44,528 nucleotides of DNA, taken from Planctomycetota bacterium. Its GTDB lineage: Bacteria > Planctomycetota > Planctomycetia > Gemmatales > Gemmataceae. Both the position numbers and the translations under genes were made by a program. Every line of letters starts with the position of its first letter. The stretch's first letter is position 1. Shown piece after piece: positions 18,394-26,478 of this stretch. The stretch is from assembly GCA_003669555.1 (NCBI GenBank), contig QWOS01000040.1, forward strand, positions 1 through 44,528, given 5' to 3'. Below the pieces are notes generated by a model. It saw only the letters and a list, made by a program, of their open reading frames with translations, did no database searches and was not told where the DNA came from.

Positions 18394-19401
18394 TCATTCT
18401 GGAACCACTTCGCCACCAGCCTTGGTAACGAGAATTCCTAGTGTTCGGGCCTGGGAATTCTCAGAAGTGAAGCGGACTGATCCGTCGGCAAAAAGCAGGT
18501 TGACACCCCCACTATGCAAGGAATGGAACAGGTAACCCCATTCATTGGACTTGTTGATTTTTAGCGGCAACGGTGGCAATCCGGGTACCGCACCGCCGCC
18601 ACACCAATTGACTGCCTGGCCAATCTCAAAAGCATTGTCATTGCTGGCCCAGGCACCTCCACGGGCCCGGGCGCAATTAGGGGCGGCCGCATTGGCAACC
18701 GCTTTTGACATTAGCTTGCCATCCCGATAAACATCCTCCCGGCCTGCATTTTCACCAATAAGAATGGTATTGGAACTGCCATCCAGAATATCCCCAATGC
18801 GGCTTGTTGGCCTTGGATCCACAGCCGCACTCCAGGGGGCCATCACCCCTTGGCGGGAACCAGTCAATGGATTGATACTGGCAATCCCAGCATTGGTATT
18901 GAAAGAAACGGCAATCCCCTCCACCGCAAAGTAATCCGTGCATGCCCCCACCTTGTTGGGGGGCACCACCTCAACTTTTTCCTGCAATCTGTCTGGATTG
19001 GGTGTGGACGGGCATTTCAACAACTTGATCTGGCTTTTTGCCAAGGTGTCATTGTTGCTGGCAGCATTATCAATCCACCAGTTTTCGTTCAGGTTGAAAG
19101 CGGCCAGAATGGCCCCTTGCTCGATAAATGGCAATGTATCAGGAACCCAGCTTCGCTGCGCTGCTTCAGGCATAACTATATTCTTGAAACCCCGCCGCGA
19201 CATGGGGAACTCACCGCGGCTGTCATGGTAACCATGCAGGGCCAAACCCAATTGCTTCATGTTGTTGGAGCAACTCATCCGGCTGGCGGCTTCCCGTACC
19301 TTCTGCACCGCAGGAACCAGCAACCCTACCAGGATGGCGATGATGGCAATCACCACCAGGAGCTCTATGAGCGTGAAAGCCAGCCTGAAGGAGGTGCGCA
19401 T
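18394..19401 (-). CDS. DUF1559 prepilin-like protein
   Basis: The 335-residue protein has the type IV pilin-like N-terminus 'FTLIELLVVIAIIAILVGLL' just after a short basic leader (MRTSFRLA). The segment 'VPAVQKVREAASRMSCSNNM' and the later 'GLALHGYHDSRGEFPMS' follow. The C-terminal signature 'LHSGGVNLLFADGSVRF' marks the DUF1559 (H-X9-DG type) family. It is greatly expanded in planctomycetes and its function is still unclear. The leader should be cut before Phe by a prepilin peptidase and the protein anchored in the cytoplasmic membrane or assembled into a pseudopilus. ATG 19401 fits the leader; the frame extends further without adding a domain. It lies 91 nt downstream of the kinase-like gene. 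Confidence 0.9.
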   Translation of the reverse strand: MRTSFRLAFTLIELLVVIAIIAILVGLLVPAVQKVREAASRMSCSNNMKQLGLALHGYHDSRGEFPMSRRGFKNIVMPEAAQRSWVPDTLPFIEQGAILAAFNLNENWWIDNAASNNDTLAKSQIKLLKCPSTPNPDRLQEKVEVVPPNKVGACTDYFAVEGIAVSFNTNAGIASINPLTGSRQGVMAPWSAAVDPRPTSRIGDILDGSSNTILIGENAGREDVYRDGKLMSKAVANAAAPNCARARGGAWASNDNAFEIGQAVNWCGGGAVPGLPPLPLKINKSNEWGYLFHSLHSGGVNLLFADGSVRFTSENSQARTLGILVTKAGGEVVPE

Positions 19402-19492
19402 GATCTCGCCATATGGTTTGTAAATGCCTGAATAGGCTCCATTATACACAGCGGTTAAACTGTTTTCCAATGTTCCCGCAACGGTCACACCA

Positions 19493-20494
19493 TCAACCTG
19501 GCAAATTCAACCAGCGTCGCATCCACCCCAGCAAAACAAGCATGCCCTGTAACAGAATCAGGCTTGCCAGACTTCCGAGAGGCAACCACCGCTGGCGTTC
19601 CGGCACCAGACGATCACAACGGCCATCCAGCCAGGGTAAAATCTCAACCAGTGGCGCGGAACTATTAAGCCAGCAAGCGATATCTTCAAGGAGGTTAGGC
19701 GGCCCGCTCGGACTTAACGGGTTCCCCCCTGGATAGAGAGAGGGCAGTGACCGGCCCCCGGCACCTGTTACAGGCACTGAACCAGTCACCAGCCACCAGG
19801 CTGTTGCAGCCAACCCATAACTATCCATGGCTGGGCCCGGATGGGCCAAGGAAGCAGGTGGGTGGAATCCAGGTGTCGGCCAAATGGATATGGCGGCGGA
19901 AGTGGCAAATGATTCGCCCAAATCAATGGCCAACCCTAAATCTGCCAGTTCCACTTCCATTCCCAGGCTATTATCAGCCCCCTCATTCAAGAGGATATTG
20001 ACAGGATTCACATCCCGGTGAACTACCCCTTGTCCATGCATGGCAATCAGGCATCGGGCCAACTGGGCCAACAATGGACGCAACTCGTCCCAGGGTTGGC
20101 CCCCCATGGCTTCCAAAGTCCGAGAACGCCAGGGAAAAACAAGTGCCGGCTGCCCCTGCACCTGGACAGTGTCAAGCAAAGGCAGCAGGCCGGGCACGCC
20201 AGTCAATCGGGAGTGGAGCAAGCCCTCCTGGGAAAATTGGCCAACCGGGTAACCACTCAAGGAGTTTAGTCGTTTGATGGCCACGGCCAGCAAATCGTCG
20301 CGACGGCCAGCATGAATCCATGCATGGCTGCCGCATGTCACTCTGGACCCCAGTGAATACCGACGGCCAGAGGCCCCAATCAGGGCAGGTTCGGCAAACA
20401 CAGGGCCAGTCGCATCCAAGTCATGGGCTTGGGACAAATTGATGACCCCCGCCTGGGTTGGCACATCCAGAAAGGTCGGCACTTCTTTCGGCAA
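19493..20494 (-). CDS. Serine/threonine protein kinase-like protein with C-terminal membrane helix
   Basis: A eukaryotic-type kinase fold is visible. There is 'LLAVAIKRLN' with Lys74, an early Glu in 'FSQEGLLHS', the catalytic loop 'VVHRDVNPVNILLN' (Asp161, Asn166) and 'ELADLGLAI' with Asp185 in place of the DFG Asp. The usual Lys two residues after the catalytic Asp is Asn, and the glycine-rich loop is poor, so activity may be weak. A hydrophobic stretch near residues 306-328 suggests a single C-terminal membrane anchor; the kinase domain would be cytoplasmic. The start is uncertain: TTG 20494 and GTG 20482 are both possible and no strong ribosome site decides. The next gene downstream is a DUF1559 protein. 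Confidence 0.75.
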   Translation of the reverse strand: MPKEVPTFLDVPTQAGVINLSQAHDLDATGPVFAEPALIGASGRRYSLGSRVTCGSHAWIHAGRRDDLLAVAIKRLNSLSGYPVGQFSQEGLLHSRLTGVPGLLPLLDTVQVQGQPALVFPWRSRTLEAMGGQPWDELRPLLAQLARCLIAMHGQGVVHRDVNPVNILLNEGADNSLGMEVELADLGLAIDLGESFATSAAISIWPTPGFHPPASLAHPGPAMDSYGLAATAWWLVTGSVPVTGAGGRSLPSLYPGGNPLSPSGPPNLLEDIACWLNSSAPLVEILPWLDGRCDRLVPERQRWLPLGSLASLILLQGMLVLLGWMRRWLNLPG

Positions 20495-20856
20495 ACTAAG
20501 ACATCTTCAGCTTATAGTAGATCGCACCGCGATAACGGAACCGGAGTTCTTTGGAAATTGACTTCCCATCTTTTCCCGCCGTTTCATGGACAGGAAAGCA
20601 AATGGGGTACGGAGACGCCTGATACTGCGGCACAATTACTAGGCTAACACTGCCCGCATTCGTGGCACACTCCATCGCACCCCCATCAGGTAGCCTACCC
20701 TGGTGTATTTAGAGCCAACCAGGTTTATCAGAAAACCGGCAAAAAAGTGCCATCGGCTCCCCCGAATGAAAAAACCAACTGGCGAAACCCTGTTCGGCAC
20801 GGAGGTTGCGGAGACTTTCCGTGGATTACTTGAAAATACCGGGAGGGATTGGCGTT
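20495..20856. other. Divergent regulatory region between kinase-like and ammonium transporter genes
   Basis: No convincing gene lies in these 362 bases. The right end holds a sigma-54-type promoter (20795-20810) and the transporter's ribosome site. The left end must hold the kinase promoter, which I cannot define. Confidence 0.5.
20795..20810 (+). promoter_or_regulatory. Sigma-54 (-24/-12) promoter candidate for the amt-PII operon
   Basis: CGGCACGGAGGTTGCG matches the sigma-54 consensus TGGCACRNNNNTTGCW at all but its first and last positions. The GG (20796-20797) and GC (20808-20809) doublets are in exact register. Initiation would fall near 20821, leaving about a 36-nt leader with GGGAGGG before ATG 20857. 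Ammonium transporter-PII operons are classic sigma-54 targets under nitrogen control. This site also argues against translation starts upstream of 20857. Confidence 0.65.
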
Positions 20857-23142
20857 ATGCGAACCTGGCTAATATTCGGAATGTGTGTTTTCTTAAGCCT
20901 TCCAGCTTATGGGCAAGCGGTGAAGGAAAAAGATGCCAAGTCCGAATCATCACCGAAAGAAGTCATCGATTTCCGCAAGGAAATCGAGCAAAAGAATCAG
21001 GCTCTTCGCAAAGAGCTGACTGAACAAATATCTGCCCTGGAAAAAGCCACCCGGGTAGCCGTGGGTGCTGCCGGAGACAAGGCTGCGAATGCGTTGAAAA
21101 ACAGCCTGGACGATCTTTCGAAGCAACCGAAGCCAGCCGATTCCAAGGAGGACATCTCCGCGCTTGAAAAAGACCTGAAAGCCCTGCTGGAAAATTCTGT
21201 GGCCCAGAAAAGCGAACTGGATGCGGGTATTGCCGACGCCAAAGTGCGTGGCGACACCGCCTGGATGCTGATTTCCTCGGCTCTCGTTATGTTCATGGTC
21301 CCAGGCTTGGCCCTTTTTTACGGTGGCATGGTACGCCGCAAGAATGTCCTTGCCACCATGATGCAAAGCATGGGTGCTTTAGCCCTGGTGGGTCTTTTTT
21401 GGTTTGCCATTGGGTATGGCCTGGCTTTCGGAGAATCGGTGGGCGGCTATGGCATCATAGGCTGGAGTTCATCTCTCGTTTTCCTGCAGGGCATCGAGAC
21501 CGACCAGTTACTTCCTGGCCTGAATATTTCGGTATACGCCCATGTGATTTTTCAGGGGATGTTTGCCATTATTACCCCAGCACTCATCTCTGGTGCCTTG
21601 GCTGAGCGTATCCGTTTCTGGCCATTCATGATTTTCTGTCTGCTGTGGATTACTCTGGTTTACTGCCCGCTCGCCCACATGGTTTGGGCCTTTGACTGGT
21701 TTTATGCCGTTCCGGTTGACAAGGTGAAGGGCCTTGGTGGTTCGGCTGTAGGATTGTTGGGCCAGATGGGGGCTCTCGATTTTGCAGGTGGCACGGTTGT
21801 CCATATTTCTGCTGGCGCTGCCGCCTTGGCTTGCATTTTGGTGTTGCGCAAGCGACATGGTTATCCGCAACAACCCATGCAGCCAAATAGCCTTGTTTTA
21901 ACCCTGCTCGGAGCCGGAATTCTTTGGTTTGGCTGGTTTGGTTTCAATGGAGGAAGTGCTGGTGGTTCCGGCACCTTGGCAACCTCGGCCTTCGCAGCCA
22001 CTCAAGCAGCCGCTGCTGCTGCTGGCCTGAGCTGGATGCTGGCCGAATTGCTGCACAAGGGCAAGGCAACCGCTCTCGGGCTCGCATCTGGAATCGTCGC
22101 CGGTCTGGTGGCTGTCACTCCCGCCGCCGGTTATGTGTATATTTCCGGTGGTGTGGCAATAGGTATTTTGGCCGGAGTTGTCTGCTATTTCGCTGTTTCT
22201 TTAAAAAGCACCCTGGGTTACGACGATAGCCTGGACGCTTTTGGGGTGCATGGAGTAGGTGGATTCCTGGGGGCAATTCTCACTGGCATCTTCTGCCATG
22301 GTGCTGTCAATTCTGCCGGGGCGTATGGCTACACCGGGTTCCAAAACCTCGAGGTAACCATTTCGGGCCTGCGGCAGGAAACCAAGCTGGGTGCTATTGA
22401 TGAAATATCAAGGGCGCTTCCTGGCCTGGAAGAAGCCGCATCGAAAGCTGGGGTGGCATTCGATCTAGCTAAGGGGACCATGGCCAAAGCCGATACAGAT
22501 GAAGCAAAAACAGCGGCACAACCAGCCTTGGACATGGCTTTTCTTGACCATGACCTCGCTTCAGGCAAATTGGCCAAAGCCAAACAATTAGAGAAGCTCC
22601 TGTTGAAGGAGGAGGAATTGCTGAAAAGCGGCAAATCCCACGCCTCACAGGTGCTGATCCAGTTGAAAGCAGCCACTCTTTCTGCTGTTTTTGCTTTCGG
22701 CATCAGCTACATACTGGCCCTGGGGGTTCACAGGCTCACTGGTGAGAATTTCACCACTGATAAAGACTCCGAATCAGAGGGTCTTGATTATACCGAGCAT
22801 GGCGAGATTGGTTTCGACTACGGCCCTTCTCTGCTCACCTCGGTGGATCGTCCCGGCCCAATGCCTCGTTCAGCAATTGCGCCACCATCGGGAGGCAAAA
22901 GGTTCTGCCTCCTGGTGGATGGCCCTTCACCCGCAGCCCTGCTGAATGCCTGGTCAGGCTTCTGTCAGGATGTTCCCGGAGGTCCGTCCATGGAATTCCT
23001 CGACATCTACCCACATCTGACGACCGTTTCAGACAACCGGTTTCGGTTCTCGGGTGGCGACCAGTCCAAGGTCAAGGACTCCCTGACCAAACTCTTGCAA
23101 AAATCATTCGGCCCAGGGGTGAAGGTGACGGTGGATGGCTGA
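20857..23142 (+). CDS. amt: Ammonium transporter (Amt/MEP/Rh) with three extra segments
   Basis: Residues 1-21 are a signal peptide ending 'LSLPAYGQA'. Residues about 22-130 are a charged, probably coiled-coil segment. The Amt channel then starts at 'DTAWMLISSALVMFMVPGLA' and includes 'ALFYGGMVRRKNVL', the first pore His in 'GGTVVHISAGAAALA' and the second in 'SLDAFGVHGVGGFLGAI'. Between 'GYTGFQNLEV' (about residue 490) and 'LKAATLSAVFAFGISYILAL' (about 600) an extra helical, charged insert of roughly 100 residues interrupts the channel before its last helix. About 80 extra residues at the C-terminus (from 'GGKRFCLLVDGPSPAALLNA') form a small alpha/beta domain. At 761 aa it is far longer than the usual 400-450. 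ATG 20857 has a good ribosome site. It imports ammonium and is followed by PII. Confidence 0.93.
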   Translation: MRTWLIFGMCVFLSLPAYGQAVKEKDAKSESSPKEVIDFRKEIEQKNQALRKELTEQISALEKATRVAVGAAGDKAANALKNSLDDLSKQPKPADSKEDISALEKDLKALLENSVAQKSELDAGIADAKVRGDTAWMLISSALVMFMVPGLALFYGGMVRRKNVLATMMQSMGALALVGLFWFAIGYGLAFGESVGGYGIIGWSSSLVFLQGIETDQLLPGLNISVYAHVIFQGMFAIITPALISGALAERIRFWPFMIFCLLWITLVYCPLAHMVWAFDWFYAVPVDKVKGLGGSAVGLLGQMGALDFAGGTVVHISAGAAALACILVLRKRHGYPQQPMQPNSLVLTLLGAGILWFGWFGFNGGSAGGSGTLATSAFAATQAAAAAAGLSWMLAELLHKGKATALGLASGIVAGLVAVTPAAGYVYISGGVAIGILAGVVCYFAVSLKSTLGYDDSLDAFGVHGVGGFLGAILTGIFCHGAVNSAGAYGYTGFQNLEVTISGLRQETKLGAIDEISRALPGLEEAASKAGVAFDLAKGTMAKADTDEAKTAAQPALDMAFLDHDLASGKLAKAKQLEKLLLKEEELLKSGKSHASQVLIQLKAATLSAVFAFGISYILALGVHRLTGENFTTDKDSESEGLDYTEHGEIGFDYGPSLLTSVDRPGPMPRSAIAPPSGGKRFCLLVDGPSPAALLNAWSGFCQDVPGGPSMEFLDIYPHLTTVSDNRFRFSGGDQSKVKDSLTKLLQKSFGPGVKVTVDG

Positions 23143-23201
23143 TAGCCGCCCGTGTTCCTTGTATTCCCCAAACCATTCCGCCAATTCGAGGTGATTGAAC
23201 T

Positions 23202-23555
23202 ATGAAACTGATTGTCGCAATTATCAAGCCCGAGCGACTGGAGGCCGTGCAGATAGCCCTCAGCCAGATTGATGTGTATCTGATGACGGTCACTGAAGTG
23301 CGTGGCTGCGGTCGGCAGCGAGGCCACACCGAAGTTTACCGGGGTTCTGAAGTTCAGCCCAGGCTTCTCCCCAAGCTGAAGATCGAGATCGCCATCACGG
23401 AGCCATTTGTCGAAGCCACTATCGAGGCATTGGTGCATGCCTCACGCACCCCGCCTACCGGCAAGATTGGCGACGGCAAGATCTTCATCATGCAGTTGGA
23501 TGATTGCATCCGTATTCGCACTGGCGAAAGGGGCAACATCGCCATAGGCCCCTGA
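23202..23555 (+). CDS. glnK: PII nitrogen regulatory protein lacking Tyr51
   Basis: The 117-residue protein is a complete PII trimer subunit: 'MKLIVAIIKPERLEAVQIAL', 'MTVTEVRGCGRQRGHTEVYRG' minus its first residue, 'LLPKLKIEIAI', 'TGKIGDGKIFIMQLDD' and 'IRIRTGE'. The T-loop lines up without gaps with E. coli GlnB, but position 51, the Tyr that is uridylylated in proteobacteria, is Val (GSEVQPRLLPK). Tyr46 is kept. ATP- and 2-oxoglutarate-binding residues in the B and C loops look intact. It follows amt by 59 nt in one transcription unit, so by analogy with GlnK it probably binds and blocks the transporter when nitrogen is plentiful. Control must be by effector binding or another modification. 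Confidence 0.95.
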   Translation: MKLIVAIIKPERLEAVQIALSQIDVYLMTVTEVRGCGRQRGHTEVYRGSEVQPRLLPKLKIEIAITEPFVEATIEALVHASRTPPTGKIGDGKIFIMQLDDCIRIRTGERGNIAIGP

Positions 23556-23601
23556 GTCAGGCAATAGCCATTGATTCACCGGCCACGCCCAAGGCCGGAA
23601 A

Positions 23602-23640
23602 CCAGGCCCGGGTGCCATGCACCCGGGCCTGGATTGTTTT
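23602..23640 (+). terminator. Rho-independent terminator after the amt-PII operon
   Basis: A perfect 13-bp stem, CCAGGCCCGGGTG (23602-23614) paired with CACCCGGGCCTGG (23620-23632) around a five-base loop, is followed by ATTGTTTT. It lies between convergent genes and may also stop transcripts coming from glcF on the other strand. Confidence 0.85.
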
Positions 23641-23735
23641 GACACAAAAGCCAGGATTTGTCAGCCTGCCAGACCCTGCAAATGCAAGGTGCGGCATTCA
23701 TACTGATCGGATAAGCCAATCATGGCGCCTGTGAA

Positions 23736-25106
23736 TTAGCCGTTAAAACCGGGAATTTCCAAGCCAAAGGGTGACTCTCCGGTGTAGGCGGCGGCCAGGA
23801 TCTGTGCCGGGTGCCCTACCCACCGTTGCCTGGCATCGCCCCGCAGGTGTCGATCGATTTGCAGCGTGCAACCCACATTGCCAGTGAGAACAATCTGCGC
23901 CTCGGTCTCAGCAATATTGCCCGCCTTCCGGGCACCCAGGGTGGCAGACATTTCTGGCTGGGTGATGTTGTAACTACCGGCCGCGCCACAGCAATGATCA
24001 GATTCGTTCAGCGCCACCAGCTCCAGCTTGTTCACCAGGGCCAGCAACTGCCTGGGTTGCGAGCGGATTTTCTGGGCATGCGCCAGACCACAGGCATCGT
24101 GGTAAACAGCTTTCATGGGCACAGCATGGGAGGGCTTCACCGGGCCCAGTTCCACCAGGAATTCGCTGATGTCTTTCACCTTGCGGGCGAACAGTTCACC
24201 TGCCGCGGACCGGGGATCCTTGGCAAGGATCTTGCCATAAGCCTTCAGCACGGGACTACAACCACCAGCGTTGCTGATAATAGCATCCAACCCGGCCAGC
24301 CCACCGGGAACCGAACCAAAGACATCGCAATTGGTGCCAGCCTTGGCGGCTGCCACTTCATCCAGGCCAGCATGTTCATGCAATGCTCCACAGCAATCCT
24401 GGGCGCGTGGAATATGCACATCACAACCGTTATGCTGCAACAACACGGCTGTGGCGCGGTTCACCTGGGGATAGAAGGCATCCGCCGCGCAGCCCAGCAG
24501 CAGCCCCACGGTTGCTCGTTTGGGCCCGATAGCCGGCAGAAATTCGGGCAAGCGATGCGCCGGTCCCAGGGCTGGAACAATCTCCTGCATTTGCCGCAAA
24601 GAACGGGGAAGCAACTTTCCGGTCAGACCCACCACCCAGCCCAGTCCCAATCGCTGCATCACCTTCACCGGGAATAGCGACCATCCCATCCGTCCGCGGT
24701 ACGGGGTGAGGTTGAAGAGCATCCAGCGCTGCAACCAATTGAGAGTAGGGGCCGGAGGTTTCAGCAGGGCCATATCATGCTTGTAGCTGTGAATGACATG
24801 GCGGTACTGCACGCCTGATGGGCAGGCGGTCTCGCAAGCCATACACTCCAGGCACAAGTTCATGTGGTCCTGCGCCTCCTGGCTCAGCGGAGCGCGACCA
24901 TCGGTGATGGCACGCCACAGGTAAATGCGCCCACGGGGGCTGTCGTTCTCGTTGCCTGTCTCCACGTAGGTGGGACAAGCGCCAAGGCACAGGCCGCAAT
25001 GGACACAATCCATGAACAGCTCATAGTCGATGCCTTTGCCCAGATTGGTCGCGGGCTGATTGGTCATGGGCAGGCTGGTGCGTTCTTTGTCGGTTACAGG
25101 GACCAT
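23736..25106 (-). CDS. glcF: Glycolate oxidase iron-sulfur subunit GlcF
   Basis: The 456-residue protein carries two 4Fe-4S clusters near the N-terminus: Cys34, 37, 40 and 44 in 'CVHCGLCLGACP', and Cys85, 88, 91 and 95 in 'CLECMACETACP'. Two Cys-rich CCG domains follow, with 'AQDCCGALHEHAG' and 'SDHCCGAAGSYN'. This is the electron-transfer subunit of glycolate dehydrogenase, passing electrons from the FAD subunits to the quinone pool at the cytoplasmic membrane. ATG 25106 has GAGG upstream. It is the last gene of the operon, 68 nt after glcE. All cluster ligands are present and the length is close to the E. coli protein. Confidence 0.93.
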   Translation of the reverse strand: MVPVTDKERTSLPMTNQPATNLGKGIDYELFMDCVHCGLCLGACPTYVETGNENDSPRGRIYLWRAITDGRAPLSQEAQDHMNLCLECMACETACPSGVQYRHVIHSYKHDMALLKPPAPTLNWLQRWMLFNLTPYRGRMGWSLFPVKVMQRLGLGWVVGLTGKLLPRSLRQMQEIVPALGPAHRLPEFLPAIGPKRATVGLLLGCAADAFYPQVNRATAVLLQHNGCDVHIPRAQDCCGALHEHAGLDEVAAAKAGTNCDVFGSVPGGLAGLDAIISNAGGCSPVLKAYGKILAKDPRSAAGELFARKVKDISEFLVELGPVKPSHAVPMKAVYHDACGLAHAQKIRSQPRQLLALVNKLELVALNESDHCCGAAGSYNITQPEMSATLGARKAGNIAETEAQIVLTGNVGCTLQIDRHLRGDARQRWVGHPAQILAAAYTGESPFGLEIPGFNG

Positions 25107-25174
25107 GGAATCAATCCTCTTGGTGGACGATTATCTCTCGTATTTTGCTGCGGATCGAATGAGTCATCCAGGCA

Positions 25175-26422
25175 TCAAATGTCACCCGGAAAACGGCCAG
25201 GGTTGAACAGGTTGGCGGGGTCCAGTTGCTGCTTGATCTCGGCCATGATGGCTGTATCTGGCCTGGGCCCACCGTACATAGCCTGCGGTTTGAGTGAACC
25301 CGCAGGGGACCGGATCACCACCAGCCAACCCTGGCGAGCCAAGGCCAGTTGGCGTAACCGCCCCACCAGACTGGGCAGCGGCTCCTGAATGGGCTGGGGT
25401 TCTCCCCAGGCAGTAACGATACCCGCTCCCAGTTGGGCCATTAGGCCAGCCTTGGGGGCCCAATCCGCCAGAGTCTGGGCCATACCCACCGTATCACCTG
25501 GCAAAACACCAATGCGCAAACCCATCGTCCCCTGGGGGCCATGCAAGCTAATCAGGGCGTCCCAGGCTGAACTGAAATGGTCTGGCACCATCACTTCAGC
25601 CCGGGTGACCCGGCTCAATTCATCCTGCAGGGTTGCAAGCTGCCATGCCACCGATTCGGGGGCACCATCGAAGGCCACCACCCCCAGCCAGCCTTGCAAA
25701 CCCAGACCTGCTTTCGCAGCAAAAGCGCTGACCGCGCCGGGCGAGAGGAGGTCGGTCACAAAAGGTCGGGTGGCCGAACCAAAAAGGGTCTCGGCAAACG
25801 GTTGCAAATGCTCTTCAGCCAGGGAAATCAGGGCAAGGGCCACCGCCTCTGGCTTGGGTTTCAGTTTGAAGGTTGCCTGTACCAAAGGGCCCAGAGTGCC
25901 CATCGCGCCGATATGGAGTTTCCCCATGTCATAGCCGGCTACATTCTTCACCACACGCCCACCAGAACGGGTGAGCCGGCCCTGGTCATCGATAACCGTC
26001 AGGCCTAGAAGATAATCCCGGGCGGTGCCATAGCCCTGCCTTCCCGGGCCAGAGCCGTTGGTAGCCAGTAGGCCACCCAGGGTAGCATGGTCGGGATTTG
26101 GGCAGTCAACCGGGAGCATTTGCCCCTCGGCTGCCAGGAGCTGTCGCAGGGTTGACACGGCCATGCCTAGTTCCACCGTTACCGTCATGTCGCGGGCAGG
26201 ATAGTCAACCACCCGGTTGAGGCCCGCCGTGGCAAGGACCACACCCGACCGGCGGGGCGATAACCCGAGGTGGAGCCTGGTTCCTCCACCCACCGGGTAG
26301 ACAGCGTGCCCACTGGCGGCGGCGGCGCGTACCATTTCGCCCATCTCCTCCTGCGTGGCAGGGGCGTGAACAGGCAAGGGGCGATTTTCAAAATCCAGAA
26401 TAGGGCGGGAATATTCAGCCAT
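25175..26422 (-). CDS. glcE: Glycolate oxidase FAD-binding subunit GlcE
   Basis: The 415-residue protein shows the FAD-binding PCMH fold: 'YPVGGGTRLHLG', 'TVTVELGMAVSTLRQLLAAE', 'HATLGGLLATNGSGPGRQGY' and 'SGGRVVKNVAGYDMGKLHIG'. GlcE is the shorter FAD subunit and lacks the long C-terminal cap of GlcD; here the C-terminus ends 'ANLFNPGRFPGD'. It works with GlcD and GlcF to oxidise glycolate to glyoxylate. It lies 56 nt downstream of glcD and 68 nt upstream of glcF, the canonical D-E-F order. ATG 26422 is the only reasonable start. Confidence 0.92.
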   Translation of the reverse strand: MAEYSRPILDFENRPLPVHAPATQEEMGEMVRAAAASGHAVYPVGGGTRLHLGLSPRRSGVVLATAGLNRVVDYPARDMTVTVELGMAVSTLRQLLAAEGQMLPVDCPNPDHATLGGLLATNGSGPGRQGYGTARDYLLGLTVIDDQGRLTRSGGRVVKNVAGYDMGKLHIGAMGTLGPLVQATFKLKPKPEAVALALISLAEEHLQPFAETLFGSATRPFVTDLLSPGAVSAFAAKAGLGLQGWLGVVAFDGAPESVAWQLATLQDELSRVTRAEVMVPDHFSSAWDALISLHGPQGTMGLRIGVLPGDTVGMAQTLADWAPKAGLMAQLGAGIVTAWGEPQPIQEPLPSLVGRLRQLALARQGWLVVIRSPAGSLKPQAMYGGPRPDTAIMAEIKQQLDPANLFNPGRFPGDI

Positions 26423-26478
26423 GGGTAGAATGCCTTGTTTGCTGGTTCATCATCCGGTTTTTTCCGTTTGCAACGGGC

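Noticed and set aside
20663-20678. Second sigma-54-like site (TGGCACACTCCATCGC)
   Set aside because: The GG and GC doublets are one base too far apart and the -12 half does not match TTGC. The site at 20795-20810 is correctly spaced.
23811-24677. 288-codon open frame antisense to glcF
   Set aside because: It is a shadow of a GC-biased, well-conserved gene. No ribosome site and no recognisable domain.
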